64,000 nt of DNA from Pectinophora gossypiella (GCF_024362695.1 NC_065428.1:10234895-10298894); one strand, 5' to 3'. Counted from the stretch's first letter, positions 1 to 10,109 are shown. Program-made: numbers and translations. The notes: generated by a model not told the origin, from the letters alone.

Positions 1-187
1 GCCGGCCAAATGCAAAAATATCTTTTTTCAGTAGGTAACATAGTTACACTTTAAATCGTCAATTTTTACATAACGAACGTCTCATCCGGCTAAAACTACT
101 GCAGCTTCTCACAACCTGTACAGTCGGGGAAAAGAAGCTGCAAGAAAAACCTCGGCACAGTGCCCTAGACGTTCTTTTAAAAAAAAT
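1..187 (-). mobile_element. LINE 3' end, family H (CR1-like), cut by window start
   Basis: Read on the minus strand it ends with GAATAAAGATATTTTTG and a TTTGAA-type tail, after a segment containing GCAGCTTCTTTTCCCC. The same block recurs at 21877, 35688 and 55228, and more diverged at 3966. A terminal AATAAA and no poly(A) fit a CR1/L2-type LINE 3' end. Clade is inferred. Confidence 0.75.
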
Positions 188-237
188 AAACATAAAATAT
201 AGGCAAACTCACACTATGCACTCCACAATATGCTTAT

Positions 238-546
238 CTCATCATCTCCCTAGCATTATCTCGTTTTTCACACGGTCAGTTTACCTAACCTGAAGATTTG
301 ACAGGTCCAGTTTCCAACCCGCGAAGGGAAAACCAGCCCAATACAGGTTATGTCACATACCTTCGAAAATGCATTTCTCGGGAATGTGGGTCCCCTCACG
401 ATTTTTTCCTTCACCGCTGAGCACGTGATAACAAACAAATGAATTTGAAAACAAATTCGACAATCATCGGTTTAGGCCTGTGCTGGATTCGAATCTGCGA
501 CCTCAAAGGGAGAGGCAAGCGTTCTACCAACTGGGCTACCACGATT
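238..546 (-). mobile_element. SINE-E, nearly full length
   Basis: On the minus strand it begins with a tRNA-like head having box A (TAGCCCAGTTGG) and box B (GATTCGAATCC). It then runs through the E body (GAAGGAAAA..CGTGAGG, CCTAACCTGTATTGGGC, CTTCAGGTTAGGT) to the GATGATGAGAT-type tail. A tRNA-derived, Pol III-type retroposon. Confidence 0.85.
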
Positions 547-771
547 TCACCTCCGCCTTTACTAACACTCCACATTCATTATTTAAAAAGGAAAATAAGT
601 AGTTTAAAAGTGTATAATGAAAAAAACATCGTGTTAAGCGTCTGGTGCCATCAACACTCACTGTAATAAGATATTTATTTAAAAATCTAATGTATTTTTA
701 TGATGTTCAAAGGTCAGCTGGGATGTGGCGTGTAAAAAGGTCGATGTGACATTTTCATCAATTCACAATGA

Positions 772-1065
772 ATCATCATCACCAGCCCATTAACGTCCCC
801 ACTGCTGGGGCACGGGCCTTCCCTATGGATGGATAGGGAGATCGGGCCTTAAACCACCACGCGGGCCCAGTGCGGATTGGTGGTTATTAACGACTGCTAA
901 TGCAGCCGGGACCAACGACTTAACGTGCCTTCCGAAGCACGGAGGAGCTCGAGATGAAATCTTTCTTTTTTCTGTGGTCACCCATCCTATGACCGGCCTT
1001 TGCGAAAGTCGCTTAACTTCAACAATCGCAGACCGAGCGCGTTAACCGCTGCGCCACCGAGCTCC
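772..1065 (-). mobile_element. SINE-C (tRNA/5S chimeric SINE)
   Basis: Full-length minus-strand copy. Sense strand starts GGAGCTCGGTGGCGCAGCGG, continues into a 5S rRNA-like stretch (GAAGTTAAGC..., GGATGGGTGACCAC), then the core shared with SINE-A/B (TGCTTCGGAAGGCACGTTAA), and ends in an ATG-repeat tail. No target-site duplication is evident. Confidence 0.85.
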
Positions 1066-1118
1066 AGAGAATACTTAGTAATTAATAAATACTTTCTTTC
1101 TTTCAATGCTGTTTTAAC

Positions 1119-1422
1119 AGCCTACGTGGTCCAGTGGTTGAGTGTCAACCCTGGTGTCAGGGTTATCTTTGAGCCGCCAAAGGCCCCAGAAATGACTCAT
1201 GTAACGACTACGTACTTACATCAGTAAGTAACCAGGACCATCGGCTTAACGTGCTTTCCGAAGCACGGATCGTCTTACTTTCAGACAATCAGTCGATCAG
1301 CCTGTAATGTCGTAACCAAGCTAGGGATCATAAAGTGATTTTTGTGATATGTCACCACCGAGATTCGAACCCGGGACCTCCGGGTCGTGAGCTCAACGCT
1401 CAACCACTGGACCACGGAGGGC
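1119..1422 (-). mobile_element. SINE-B with an inverted copy of its own head
   Basis: 1150..1422 is a minus-strand SINE-B (head at the right, box B GGTTCGAATCT on the sense strand). Immediately left, 1119..1149 is a SINE-B head in plus orientation (GTGGTCCAGTGGTTGAG). Head and body therefore face each other in one insertion. Confidence 0.75.
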
Positions 1423-1774
1423 ATTATACTAATATATACCAATAACCCATGGTCGTGTTTTCACTCACCATAAATATGAGCGTGGTTTCACTTCTACCTT
1501 CATTTAAAAATGCCATTAATCATAGACCCCATGAAAGGTTCTCAAATTCCTCATTTGGTGTTAGCCTCACAAAGGAAGGCTTTGATGGGAATGAAGTGGA
1601 TTTGGGTTCGGCCTGAAAGGGTTCCGTAGATGTGTAGGTGAAAAATAGTATTTCGGAAAGGAAAAAAAACATAATGTCCACTTATATTTTTTTTTACTGT
1701 ACTGTAGATGGGGTATAATAAGTCAAGAAACTTGGTTTTGGAGACCGATTTTTCTTTTTTGATTTATGTTTTTA

Positions 1775-1862
1775 TTTTTTTCCACCACATTGAAGCACTG
1801 CGGTGGAGTATGCTCCGTACTGTTGATTGAGAGGAGAGGCCTGTGCCTAGCAGGCTGCATAT
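1775..1862 (+). mobile_element. SINE-A 3' part, degenerate
   Basis: Recognisable landmarks are GGTGGAGTATGCTCC, GTTGATTGAGAGGAG and GGCCTGTGCCTAGCAG, the distal SINE-A body. The head and core are missing. Confidence 0.6.
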
Positions 1863-1883
1863 ATTTCATACATAAATTCTGAA

Positions 1884-2000
1884 ATTCAGTCTTGGATGAC
1901 TGGAAGAAACGAAAGTGGTGTGGGAGAATCAATAGAAATTGGAATTTTGTAGTCTCTGCCTACCCCAAAGGGAAATAGGCGTGGTATTGTGTTTGTATGT
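1884..2000 (+). pseudogene. RTE-2 LINE C-terminus and 3' tail
   Basis: Plus-strand reading gives a short peptide ending WNFVVSAYPKGNRRG, matching the end of RTE-2 copies at 6390, 34733 and 36360 (WNxxVSAYPxGxxxx). It is followed by the tail CTGCCTACCCCAAAGGG..AATAGGCGTG and a TATG run. Only the last ~35 codons remain. Confidence 0.65.
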
Positions 2001-2403
2001 ATGTGTTCATTCTAATGGGAAACTTAAAAATAAACGATGAAAATAATGTTGGTTAATTCAAAAATAATCAAAAAACAAGATACATACAAATACAAATCCA
2101 TCAAAAATGATTCCAAAATATGAGAACATTAATAATATGCAAGTTAAAGCATATTATTGCAATAAAATTGTAAACATGCACAATATTATAACACCAAAGT
2201 AGCTTAATTTTACTTCATATATCCTAACTATGAAAGTGTTACGAAACTGCTACGGCGTCGATCGTAGCAACACTGCTACGTCGTAACAAAATAATATTCA
2301 AAAACCAACCAACAGCAACTTTTCCAATATATTTTCGTCTTCTTTTTTTGGAGCATTTATATATGAAACCACGCTCGTATTACTATCGGTGTTGAATTTT
2401 GCG
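2001..2403. other. No gene recognised; AT-rich single-copy-looking DNA
   Basis: AT-rich stretch without a matching block elsewhere in the window, except a short CTACG-rich patch near 2250-2285 that resembles one near 38840-38905. Confidence 0.5.
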
Positions 2404-2492
2404 TCGGAAAATTCCACTTGATATTAACTCAGAATCATGGTCTGAATCATCCCCCTGAATATTCGTTACGATGTCACTAACACCCTGTATAT
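2404..2492. mobile_element. MITE M, right arm only
   Basis: One arm of the long terminal inverted repeat of family M (AATTCCACTTGAT...TCAGAATCATGGTCTGAATC... ending GTCACTAACACCCTG). The opposite arm is absent. Confidence 0.75.
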
Positions 2493-2877
2493 TTTTGAAT
2501 TTGAATTTTGAAGTACCAAGAAATCATAAGGTGCTATCCAACTGCGATATATAGGTACTTGTGTATCCGTGACGCCGCGGTCCCCCAGTGTCTTCGATAG
2601 CGTCTGATTTATTCCGTTTTTTGCGGTTTCCTAATTCCAAAGGACCTACATCTTGTTTGTCACAGCCGACACATTGACGTATGGAGGTATTTTTCATACA
2701 TTCAGGGGTTGCAAAGGGGTTGGTAAGGAAAAAGTAGAATTTTGAACATGTTTTTTCCTTTAATACTGGAGTAGATTAAGAAAAAATATAACGTGCGTTT
2801 AGACGTTTATAATCTGTTACATTGCATACAAAAACTCACGCCAAGTTCTAGCGGGGTAAGCAGAGATACACAATACA

Positions 2878-3003
2878 ATTGGCTCGACCATTATATACAG
2901 CGATATGGCACACGACCTACCACGTCGGTCTAACAGAAAGTTGGTGAGACGTGGGTACTTAGTTCATCTTGCGATGGATATACCTCTATCTCTCTCTCTC
3001 TAT
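2878..3003 (+). mobile_element. SINE-L body fragment followed by CT/TA microsatellite
   Basis: Landmarks are TTGGCTCGACCATTATA, GGGTACTTAGTTCATCTTGC and GATGGATATACCTCT, then a TCTCTC run. The tRNA head is missing and the 3' tail has been replaced by simple sequence. Confidence 0.7.
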
Positions 3004-3039
3004 ATATATAAATGTATATACGAGTATTATAATATTCTT

Positions 3040-3341
3040 AGAGGAGCTCGGTGGCGCAGCGGTAAACGCGCTCGGTCTGCGTTTGTTGAAGTTAAGCAAC
3101 TTTCGCAAGGGCCGGTCATAGGATGGGTGACCACAAAAAAAAAATTTTCATCTCGAGCTCCTCCGTGCTTCGGAAGGCACGTTAAGCCGTTGGTTGGTCC
3201 CGGCTGCATTAGCAGTCGTTAATAACCATCAATCCGCACTGGGCCCGCGTGATGGTTTAAGGCCCGATCTCCCTATCCATCTATAGGGAAGGCCCGTGCC
3301 CCAGCAGTGGGGACGTTAATGGGCTGATGATGATGATAATA
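3040..3341 (+). mobile_element. SINE-C, full length with target-site duplication
   Basis: tRNA-like start at 3042 (GGAGCTCGGTGGCGCAGCGG), 5S-like block 3085..3133, core near 3168..3206, ATG/ATA tail at 3327..3341. An 11-bp direct repeat ATAATATTCTT flanks it (3029..3039 and 3342..3352), showing insertion by target-primed reverse transcription. Confidence 0.9.
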
Positions 3342-3352
3342 ATAATATTCTT

Positions 3353-3834
3353 GGGCTTATGTTAGTACTTAGAAACATTTTGACCCACTTCTACTATTCA
3401 ATCTACACAGAGACCCACAAAAACTGTAACACAGAACCTACTTTACTCGTGACAGCAACAAAATCGAAGCCATCTCTCACGCCGCACGGCTTTGGGCCAC
3501 TTCAAGCCGAATGGTATAAATCAGCCCGGCTTGAGCCGCCCGTGGTATGTAAATCCGAGTCCCCTAATATCGGAGGGATGAATTATTGCCAGGTTATCGA
3601 GCCATTCATTGTGGGAAAGCCCTTGTAGGGGAAAGAAAGAGGTTTGATAAGAGGTGTTAAAATTTGTACCATTATTTTTTTTAATGCGCCCTGTTCGCGT
3701 ACTTACATCGCAGTGTCTCAGGTTCGAATTCTGGCTCGGACTATAAAGCAATGAATTCGATATTTTGTGACAATGAACTTCCATACGAGATTCATTTACA
3801 ATGGCAACCCTCTTGCATTTCACCTCTAAACACA
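3353..3834. other. No gene recognised
   Basis: Moderately GC-rich patch 3475..3640 without repeat match or convincing splice sites. Near 3720 a box-B-like GGTTCGAATTC stands alone, without a matching box A, so it may be the relic of a SINE head. Confidence 0.4.
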
Positions 3835-3893
3835 TCTCTATTTTATTTTAAGTTGTAATTACCTATCGTTTTTTTATTCGCCGAAAAATAAAC
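3835..3893. mobile_element. MITE Q, one arm
   Basis: Matches the left inverted arm of the full Q element at 12911 (TCTATTTTATTTTAAGT... TATTCGCCGA). The rest of the element is missing or unrecognisable. Confidence 0.5.
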
Positions 3894-3965
3894 TTAGAAA
3901 GTGTACTTAAAAACCGTTTACATAGAGACCGTTATAAACATAATTTTCCTTACAAAATCGTTCAC

Positions 3966-4110
3966 TCAAATTTAAAATTTAAAATACCTTTATTCATTGA
4001 ATAACGTAGTAACGCTATGAATCATCAATTTATACAGAAATTATTTCTTTTTGTATAATATCTCATCTGCCTCAAACTAATTCAGATTCTCACGCCGCCC
4101 ACCCAAACCA
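3966..4110 (-). mobile_element. LINE 3' end, family H, strongly diverged
   Basis: Same order of landmarks as the other H copies: the AATACCTTTATTCA terminus, then ATAACGTAGTAAC and CTCATCTGCCTCAAACTAA, but with many substitutions. This is the oldest-looking H copy here. Confidence 0.55.
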
Positions 4111-4311
4111 CGCTGCTCACCTAAATAGCCGCTCACTCTCTTTACTCTTCCTCAGCCCGATTTTTCACAAGAAGTATTCCGATATCCGCAACATTTCTTA
4201 CACAGATGGAACATTTCAAAAATGGAACGCCAACGGAAATATAACTGGGTTTCTCAAACCTTAGGATTTATGTCAGTATGGTATAGGTCACCAAGTATCA
4301 TGTTGTGCAAA

Positions 4312-4360
4312 TGTAGAGCTTATAGATTGGACATATGACTTAGGTCATATAAGCTCTACA
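4312..4360. repeat. Small perfect inverted repeat
   Basis: 13-bp arms TGTAGAGCTTATA and TATAAGCTCTACA separated by 23 bp. Could form a short hairpin. The stem is too short for a normal microRNA precursor. Confidence 0.6.
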
Positions 4361-4477
4361 GGTCACGCGCGATTAGAAATTTTCAGAATCTCGTCAAGTT
4401 CATAAAAAAAATAGTGAGCTTAACTAAAACAAAATATTTTTTAAAGAATACAAAAACCTTTCCATTTTTCATTCATC

Positions 4478-4754
4478 GGTACGGCAATGCAGGAAGGAAG
4501 GGGCAAGTCACAGGGACTGTAACCTGGAACCTGACAGAGGGCAGCAGTAACTGTCAGTACTATTCAGAGGCGGAGGACAGGAGTCCTAGTATGGCTTTGT
4601 AATAGACTACTCTGAGCGCCATCCCACTTGCGTCAGACAGAGTACTGCGGGGCGGAAGACAAAAGGGGAAACCACTGCCCTATTTTTCCCTAAAAAAGTA
4701 GCATGGAGAATGCTGCACCGACAAGAGCGTGGCTCTTAAATTGATGATGATGAC
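4478..4754 (+). mobile_element. D retroposon with RTE-1-type tail
   Basis: Carries GGGGCAAGTCACAGGGACTG, GTACTATTCAGAGGCGGAGG and TACTGCGGGGCGGAAG, and ends GACAAGAGCGTGGCTCTTAA plus an ATG run. The last ~40 bases are the tail of the RTE-1 LINE at 26305. Not tRNA-headed as far as visible. Confidence 0.8.
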
Positions 4755-5159
4755 AAACACCTTTATTCTTCAATATTACTAGCTAAATAATTAAGTATTC
4801 TTTGGAAATCAGCATAATCTAAACAAAAAATACAACTCAAGGAGATTCGCCCGAGAGACCGGTGGGTTTAAATGTCACGACCAATGTTTCTAATCAACCA
4901 TTCAAGTCCCACCGGTCACCCATCCAACGCGAAACTAATCTCAACGATACTTAACCTCAGCTGTTAAAGCTAGTAATTTTCGCAAGCTATGCACCTTTCT
5001 CCATCCATTACCACGGACATAAACCTGTCCGGGCAAGTCGTAACATGATTCAGAGCAGGATCGTAATGTAAACAGTATGTACCTCACGCGACAGCATGGT
5101 AATAATCGTGAATTGTAAATGAATGCTGCTGATATTTTGATTTACAACTGAGGTTATAT
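4755..5159. other. No gene recognised
   Basis: A TCTTCAATATT..TTTATT start at 4760 hints at a degraded LINE end. A 10-bp inverted pair GACCGGTGGG / CCCACCGGTC lies at 4858 and 4909. Nothing else is identifiable. Confidence 0.4.
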
Positions 5160-5670
5160 TATACATGTCGTGGCCAAATCTTAGAATTGATCAATTCACA
5201 ATGTGTTCGACCTCGACCATTTCATGCAATAGTCATATGTCATGAAATAGCCAACTTAAGTGGACCATATCGTTGACATAATTAAAGCACATAATAACGG
5301 GTTCTTACCACGTTTAAATGGGGATATGAGACTCCCGATATTTCGACACTGTTGCAAGTGCCATGATCACGGGATGACTGATGAGATTGAAGTGGAGTAG
5401 GTGGATCCATAATTTTCTACGGGCAGACATATCTGTCTACCCTCTTTCTTTGCCGCTTGTTCATGTTTTTGATATCGGAATGTTCGAAACCGCACTCTAC
5501 TAGTAGAGTGCGGTTTGTCGCCATTTAAACGCGGTAAGAACCCGTTATTATGTGCTTTAATTATGATAATAACCGCGTAAACTTAAATCGTTGACGTTTC
5601 AACGTGACGTTTCATGATATTTCAATCATCGTTTGGCCATATCATTAATGTAGGCGGTGTCTATGCTATG
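5160..5670. mobile_element. MITE O, split by an N element
   Basis: 5160..5277 holds the O terminus (ATGTCGTGGCCAAATC, GACCATTTCATG). 5587..5670 holds O interior (TTTGGCCATATCATTAATG). The gap is the N insertion at 5278..5586. The right terminus of O is missing, apparently cut at the junction with SINE-B at 5671. Confidence 0.75.
5278..5586. mobile_element. Foldback MITE N inserted in O
   Basis: About 45-bp inverted arms (GCACATAATAACGGGTTCTT and its complement) enclose CCCGATATTTCGACACTG and GATCACGGGATGACTGATG. Flanked by the 9-bp repeat ATCGTTGAC (5269..5277 and 5587..5595). The left end lacks ~22 bp present at the right end and in the copy at 10964. Confidence 0.8.
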
Positions 5671-5800
5671 GGTGACCAGCCCGTAAGATCTTAACTAAAC
5701 CAGGATCACAAAGTGATTTTTGTGATATGTCCCCTCCGGGATTCGAACCCGGGACCTCCGAATCTTGAGCCTAACGCTCAACCACTGTACCACAGAGGCG
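5671..5800 (-). mobile_element. SINE-B, head half
   Basis: Minus-strand tRNA-like head (box B GGTTCGAATCC) and the CACAAAAATCACTTTGTGAT segment. The 3' half is missing. Confidence 0.8.
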
Positions 5801-6094
5801 ACAATATACACGAATATGCGTACTGGAACAGCAATTACGCAAGTTCATGTGTATAACAATAATATTTTGTTCCGTCTTAACAAAGAGCTAAAGTCGCGCT
5901 CTGACAAGTTGTCAACAGGCAACTCCTGACAACTTTAAATGAAGAATCAAACAATCAAACGAGTTGTAACTTGCCGGGACTTGTCAGAATGTATGCAGGA
6001 GTAATTAAAGACGTATGCCCGTTCCAACGAGTTATAGGTTCGTGGTTGGCGATGTAGAGTTGATACTGGAAGAGGCATGAAGGTGATCGGATTA
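5801..6094. other. No gene recognised
   Basis: Mixed sequence with CTGACAAGTTGTCAACAGGC near 5910. No repeat match inside the window. Confidence 0.4.
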
Positions 6095-6195
6095 CACGCG
6101 CCCTTCTTTCTTGTAAGTTATGTGTTATTCCGTGTTTTGTTTCATATTTGTAACTGTGGTGTCCCTTTATAATAAACGTTTCTTTCTTTTATTAT
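6095..6195 (+). mobile_element. LINE 3' terminus, family Y
   Basis: Ends GTGTCCCTTTATAATAAACG then TTTCTTTCTTT. The same terminal design (GGCGCCCTTTTATAATAAAC plus a CTATT run) occurs at 32780. Only the 3' untranslated end is recognisable. Confidence 0.55.
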
Positions 6196-6389
6196 TATTT
6201 ATTTGCTGTCACATGGTGTCTTAAGGTCTAATTATAGTAAATTATCACATATGACGCTCTGGTAAAGCCACTGCAAATTGAGGGCATTTCATTTAACGTT
6301 AAAAATTTCAAATATTAATCTTTGTTTATTGACAAAATCAGAAGTAACCAGAATGCAATTTGCAGTCACTTTTAACATTAATGATTAGA
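6196..6389. other. No gene recognised
   Basis: AT-rich spacer. GCAAATTG near 6273 and CAATTTGC near 6356 form a weak inverted pair. Confidence 0.35.
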
Positions 6390-6712
6390 TGTGGTTTAAA
6401 AGTCGATACAGTGACTAAGATTGAGAAAGGAAATGTTAAGTTGGTTTGGACATGTAGAGAGGATGAAGGATAATAGGAGTAGGAAGTAGGAGAAGGTTGA
6501 TGTTAGGTCTGGCAGAGGAAGACGTAGAAGGGCGTACATTGACCAAATTGGAGATGTCCTTAGAAAAGGTTCAGTACGATCTACACTGAACCGACGCGAC
6601 GTGCGTGTCTGAAACGATTGACGAATGAATAACGTGACAGGATTGAAGCAAATGGAATTCCATTTTCGCTGCTTACCCCGATGGGATAAGTATTTTAACA
6701 CGAAATTCTGAG
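6390..6712 (+). pseudogene. RTE-2 LINE C-terminal remnant
   Basis: The protein end of an RTE-type endonuclease/reverse-transcriptase LINE. In frame on the plus strand one reads LSWFGHVERMKDNR, a stop, then VDVRSGRGRRRRAYIDQIGD and VLRKGSVRSTLNRR before another stop. The 3' tail (TGCTTACCCCGATGGG) follows. The W-F-GHVxR and RGRxRRxYxDQI motifs are typical of this family. Stops and frame breaks show it is dead. Only the region after the RT domain is present, as expected for 5'-truncated LINE insertions. Other fragments lie at 1884, 14081, 34733 and 36360. Confidence 0.85.
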
Positions 6713-7587
6713 ATGAATATCATAATGCCGTATGATGAGGCGATCACTCCTTTACAAATAAATGTTTAGCTACTAATTATTAAAAAAAGTTTTAATACTG
6801 AAATCCGACTAGGGAAAAATCGCGCTCTAAAAAGTATGAAACAAGGAAATATTTCTCTGACATTCTTCTTGCTTCTAGTGACACCTAATTAAGGTTATTT
6901 TGTAGTCGGATAAAAATGTGCATAATTCGTCTGTCGGTATCGACCATACGCCTGAAAAGGCAAACAGCTGAACTTGTTCTATGTTTAAATTCCCTCGAGG
7001 AAAAATTCATTGTTTGAGATTCTTAATTTATTCAACCACGCTCGTTCCATACTTAGCCACATCTAGTACAACTTTACATCTTCGACCACAAACAAGTTAA
7101 GGGGTAACCTGTAACCGGTAATTGCAGTACAACCTTTCAGTTTAATTAACGAGCCTTCGCCTTAAGACGGTGTTAGTCTGTTAGTTAGAGGTATAAGGAT
7201 TGACGGAGATGTATTGTTCGCAGTTAACTTGTATTGGACTTGCAAGGTTGTGTATCAGTGGGTTGATTGATTTTTTTTATCATTATTATGTAGCGTCGTT
7301 GTCAATTAAAAAGCTCTTATGTGTCACCCATGTCATTATTATTTTTTGTCAGGATCGAATGGCATTTTGCTCCTAAAACAATCAGTACAAACTCTTATGT
7401 ACGTAAATATCAATTATACATAACTTCATACAACATGAATTCAATGAACTTAGCCTAGAATTTTGGATAGCAATTTTATTTTTAGTCCTTGTGTTGTATG
7501 TTTTTCACAGTTTCATAAATAATGTCTTCATAATTATATTGACTTGCAACAGTGTGTATATTAATTTCTTTAAACAGCTCCCTTATT
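6713..7587. other. No gene recognised
   Basis: About 875 bp without a repeat match. TCCGACTAGGGAAAAATCGCGCTCTAAAAAGT (described in two parts: CCGACTAGGGAAAAATC and GCGCTCTAAAAAGTATG, near 6805-6838) recurs as a short block near 46858 and 51230, so at least that part is repetitive. Confidence 0.5.
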
Positions 7588-7918
7588 TACATAACATAAA
7601 CTGCCTATATACGTCCCACTGCTGGGCACAGGCCTCCCCTCAATCAACCGGAGGGGGTATGGAGCATACTCCACCACGCTGCTCCACTGCGGGTTGGTGG
7701 AGGTGTTTTTACGGCTAATAGCCGGGACCAACGGCTTAACGTGCCTTCCGAAGCACGGAACCATCTTACTTTTTCGGACAATCAGGTGATTCAAGCCTGA
7801 AAAGTCCTTGGTAAGGACTTTTCAGGCTCACAAAATGACTTCGACAATGTCCCCAGGAATCGAACCCGGACCTCCAGATCTTGAGCCTAACGCTCTAACC
7901 ACTAGACCACGGAGGCTG
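7588..7918 (-). mobile_element. SINE-A, full length
   Basis: Sense strand: tRNA-like head GTGGTCTAGTGGTTAGAGC with box B GGTTCGATTCC, the CTGATTGTCCGAAAAAGTAA segment, core, GGAGTATGCTCCATACCCCC, and tail GGGACGTATATAGGCAG plus TTATG repeats. The head copy is missing a few bases near box B. Confidence 0.9.
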
Positions 7919-8321
7919 TTTAATTACATCTAATGTATCAAGCGTTTTATAAAACATCCAGAATTTCCTCAATCAATAATTCAAATAACCCTTTTCGATA
8001 TTCCCTTGCCGCTTAGAAGAAATAAAATTAAAAATGTTGGTTAAAACCCGCTTTGGAACTCCAAAGACCAGCAACGGGTTTGAAAACTTATCCATTAAAG
8101 CCCTTTCAAATGTTCCATCAAATGGAGCCCATAATACTCCAATCGAGGCAATTATCCAAAGGGAAAATAAAAGAATATTTAAGTGAATTCCGAACGGTTG
8201 AAATCTTGAGTCCCCCTCTGTTTGAGAAGAATGCGTTTTTGGAATATTTAGCGCTCTCAGATGGGTTCCTGTTTGACTGACGTGTAACAAGCATGTCTTC
8301 GGAGAGGAAATAAATGACTCA
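7919..8321. other. No gene recognised, looks single copy
   Basis: Not AT-biased like the surroundings and with no repeat match. Short open frames exist on both strands (7973..8290 minus, 8053..8280 plus) but neither has splice signals or a recognisable domain. A conserved non-coding element is possible. Confidence 0.4.
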
Positions 8322-8541
8322 CTAATTTAAGAGCCACGCTTTTGTCGCTGTAGCATTCTCCATGCTATTTTATTAGGGACAAATAAAGCAGTGGTTTCCT
8401 CTTGCCTTCCGCACCACAGTACTCTGAAGCGAGTGGGATGGCGCCCAGAGTATTATATTTCAAAGCCGTACTAGAACTCCTGTTCTCTGCCTCTGAATAG
8501 TACTGATAGTTACTGCTGCCCTCTGTATAGGTTACAGTCCG
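8322..8541 (-). mobile_element. D retroposon, minus strand
   Basis: Tail TTTAAGAGCCACGCTTTTGT at the left end, then GTAGCATTCTCCATGCTA and GAGTGGGATGGCGCCCAGAG. Truncated near ATAGGTTACAGTCC, where a SINE-B piece begins. Confidence 0.8.
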
Positions 8542-8706
8542 ATGATCCGTGGCTCGGAAGGCAAGTTAATCCGTCGGTCCAGCTTACTACTTACTGATGT
8601 AAGTACATAGTCGTTACATGAGCCATGTCAGGGGCCTTTGGCGGCTCAATAATAACCCTGATTGATAAGATTGGTCATCCACTTCAAAACCCACACGATA
8701 GAAGGT
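8541..8706 (+). mobile_element. SINE-B, 3' half
   Basis: Starts in the core (GATGATCCGTGGCTCGGAAG) and runs through TACTTACTGATGTAAGTA and GGGGCCTTTGGCGGCTCAAT to CCCACACGATAGAAG. The head is missing. Confidence 0.8.
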
Positions 8707-9321
8707 TCAAACTCATAAAGTCGAATTAACGTATTTGATGATATTCGCTATTTGGTCGGACAAATGTCTCAACTTTAAAATGAACAATGTTAAAATTAAA
8801 TCATTCAAATAAAAAAAAACCTGTGAATTACGTCACGGTGTAACACGCGGTCCTAGAGACAATCCTCGTAAACTTAGGCACGTATTAAAAACTTTTTGAT
8901 TTTTTGCGACTCAAGACTTTGTCTGGAGTTTGACAAGAATATGCTTTTGCGATGTCTTCTCACAAAAGATTGTATTGTTACCTTCAAACGTTTTATTTAG
9001 AGTTTATTTTTGTTAAAATATCGATTAAAAGTTGTCTGGAAACGGTGAAATAATCAACGCGACTTGAAATTTTTGTCGAAGTTTTTTGGGTTATATTTTG
9101 ATTGCATTTAATTTATGAGTCGCCTTCGCCGGACACGGCTTGGACGCCATGATGATAATGATGATGTCTTTGAAAGTTTAAGTTGCTATGTTATGATACA
9201 CAAAGCTAAATATAAATAATATTAACATGTTTAGTGACCCATATACGGGTCATGACGGGCTAGCTCCATACGACCGTGACCCATACATGGATCACTAAGA
9301 AACGACCAGGTACACACTAAG
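8707..9321. other. Mostly unassigned; short ATG-tailed 3' end at 9110..9164
   Basis: 9110..9164 (GGACACGGCTTGGACGCCAT followed by GATGATAATGATGATG) looks like a retroposon 3' end. A short inverted pair GACCCATATACGGGTC / GACCCATACATGG..TC lies at 9236-9295. The rest shows nothing recognisable. Confidence 0.45.
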
Positions 9322-9648
9322 AGCGACCTCCGTGGTCCAGTGGTTGAGCGTTGTGCTCACGATCCGGAGGCCCCGGGTTCGAACCCCGGTGGGGACATAT
9401 CACAAAAATCATTTCGTGATCCCTTGTTGGGTTAGGACATTACAGGATGATCACCTGATTGTCCGAAAGTAAAATGATCCGTGCTTCGGAAGGCACGTGA
9501 AGCCGTTGGTCCCGGTCACTACTTACTGATGTAAATATGTAGTCGTTTCATGAGTCATGTCAGGGGCCTTTGGCGGCTCAATAGTAACCGTGACACCAAG
9601 GTTGATGGGGTTGGTAATCCACCTCACAACCCACACGATAGAAAAAGT
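9322..9648 (+). mobile_element. SINE-B, full length
   Basis: Head GTGGTCCAGTGGTTGAGCG, box B GGTTCGAACCCC, core at ~9480..9515, GGGGCCTTTGGCGGCTCAAT, end CCCACACGATAGAAAAAG. No clear target-site duplication. Confidence 0.9.
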
Positions 9649-10109
9649 ATAATATGATGTACTTTATAGCACGTGCTGGAGAAAATAATATACCATCGAA
9701 ATTAATGGGAAATTTGAACAAAATCTTCAAGTATCCTTAACTGAATTGAAATCACAAAAACCATAATGATTTATATAAATAAAATTATCAAAATGAATAA
9801 AATTTATTTAACGGAAAAGCCACTCGAAAATGAAATGAATTTATATTTGATTTCGATTATTTATCAAATTCTTACCAATCGTAATCCTGATTGTAAGGGT
9901 TTTCTAATTAAATTATGTTTCTTAATTTATTTTTCGAGATAAGGAACGGGAGATAAGAAACGTTTAATTAAGTTTTCGTCGGGGGTTCCTTGTTAGATTT
10001 AAATCTTTATTCTTTATTGCTGTTCAGTTAAAAGATTTCAAAGTCGGTGTAAGTTCCGGGTAAGAAGTCACGCCAAAAAAAAGTATAAATGATTTAGAGT
10101 TCGAGTTTT
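9649..10109. other. No gene recognised
   Basis: AT-rich. No repeat match or ORF. Confidence 0.5.

Noticed and set aside
3085..3133. 5S rRNA gene
   Set aside because: Only the internal control region is 5S-like. The 5' part is tRNA-like and the rest is SINE-C body.
4312..4360. microRNA precursor
   Set aside because: Only a 13-bp stem with a 23-base loop. Too short for Dicer processing.
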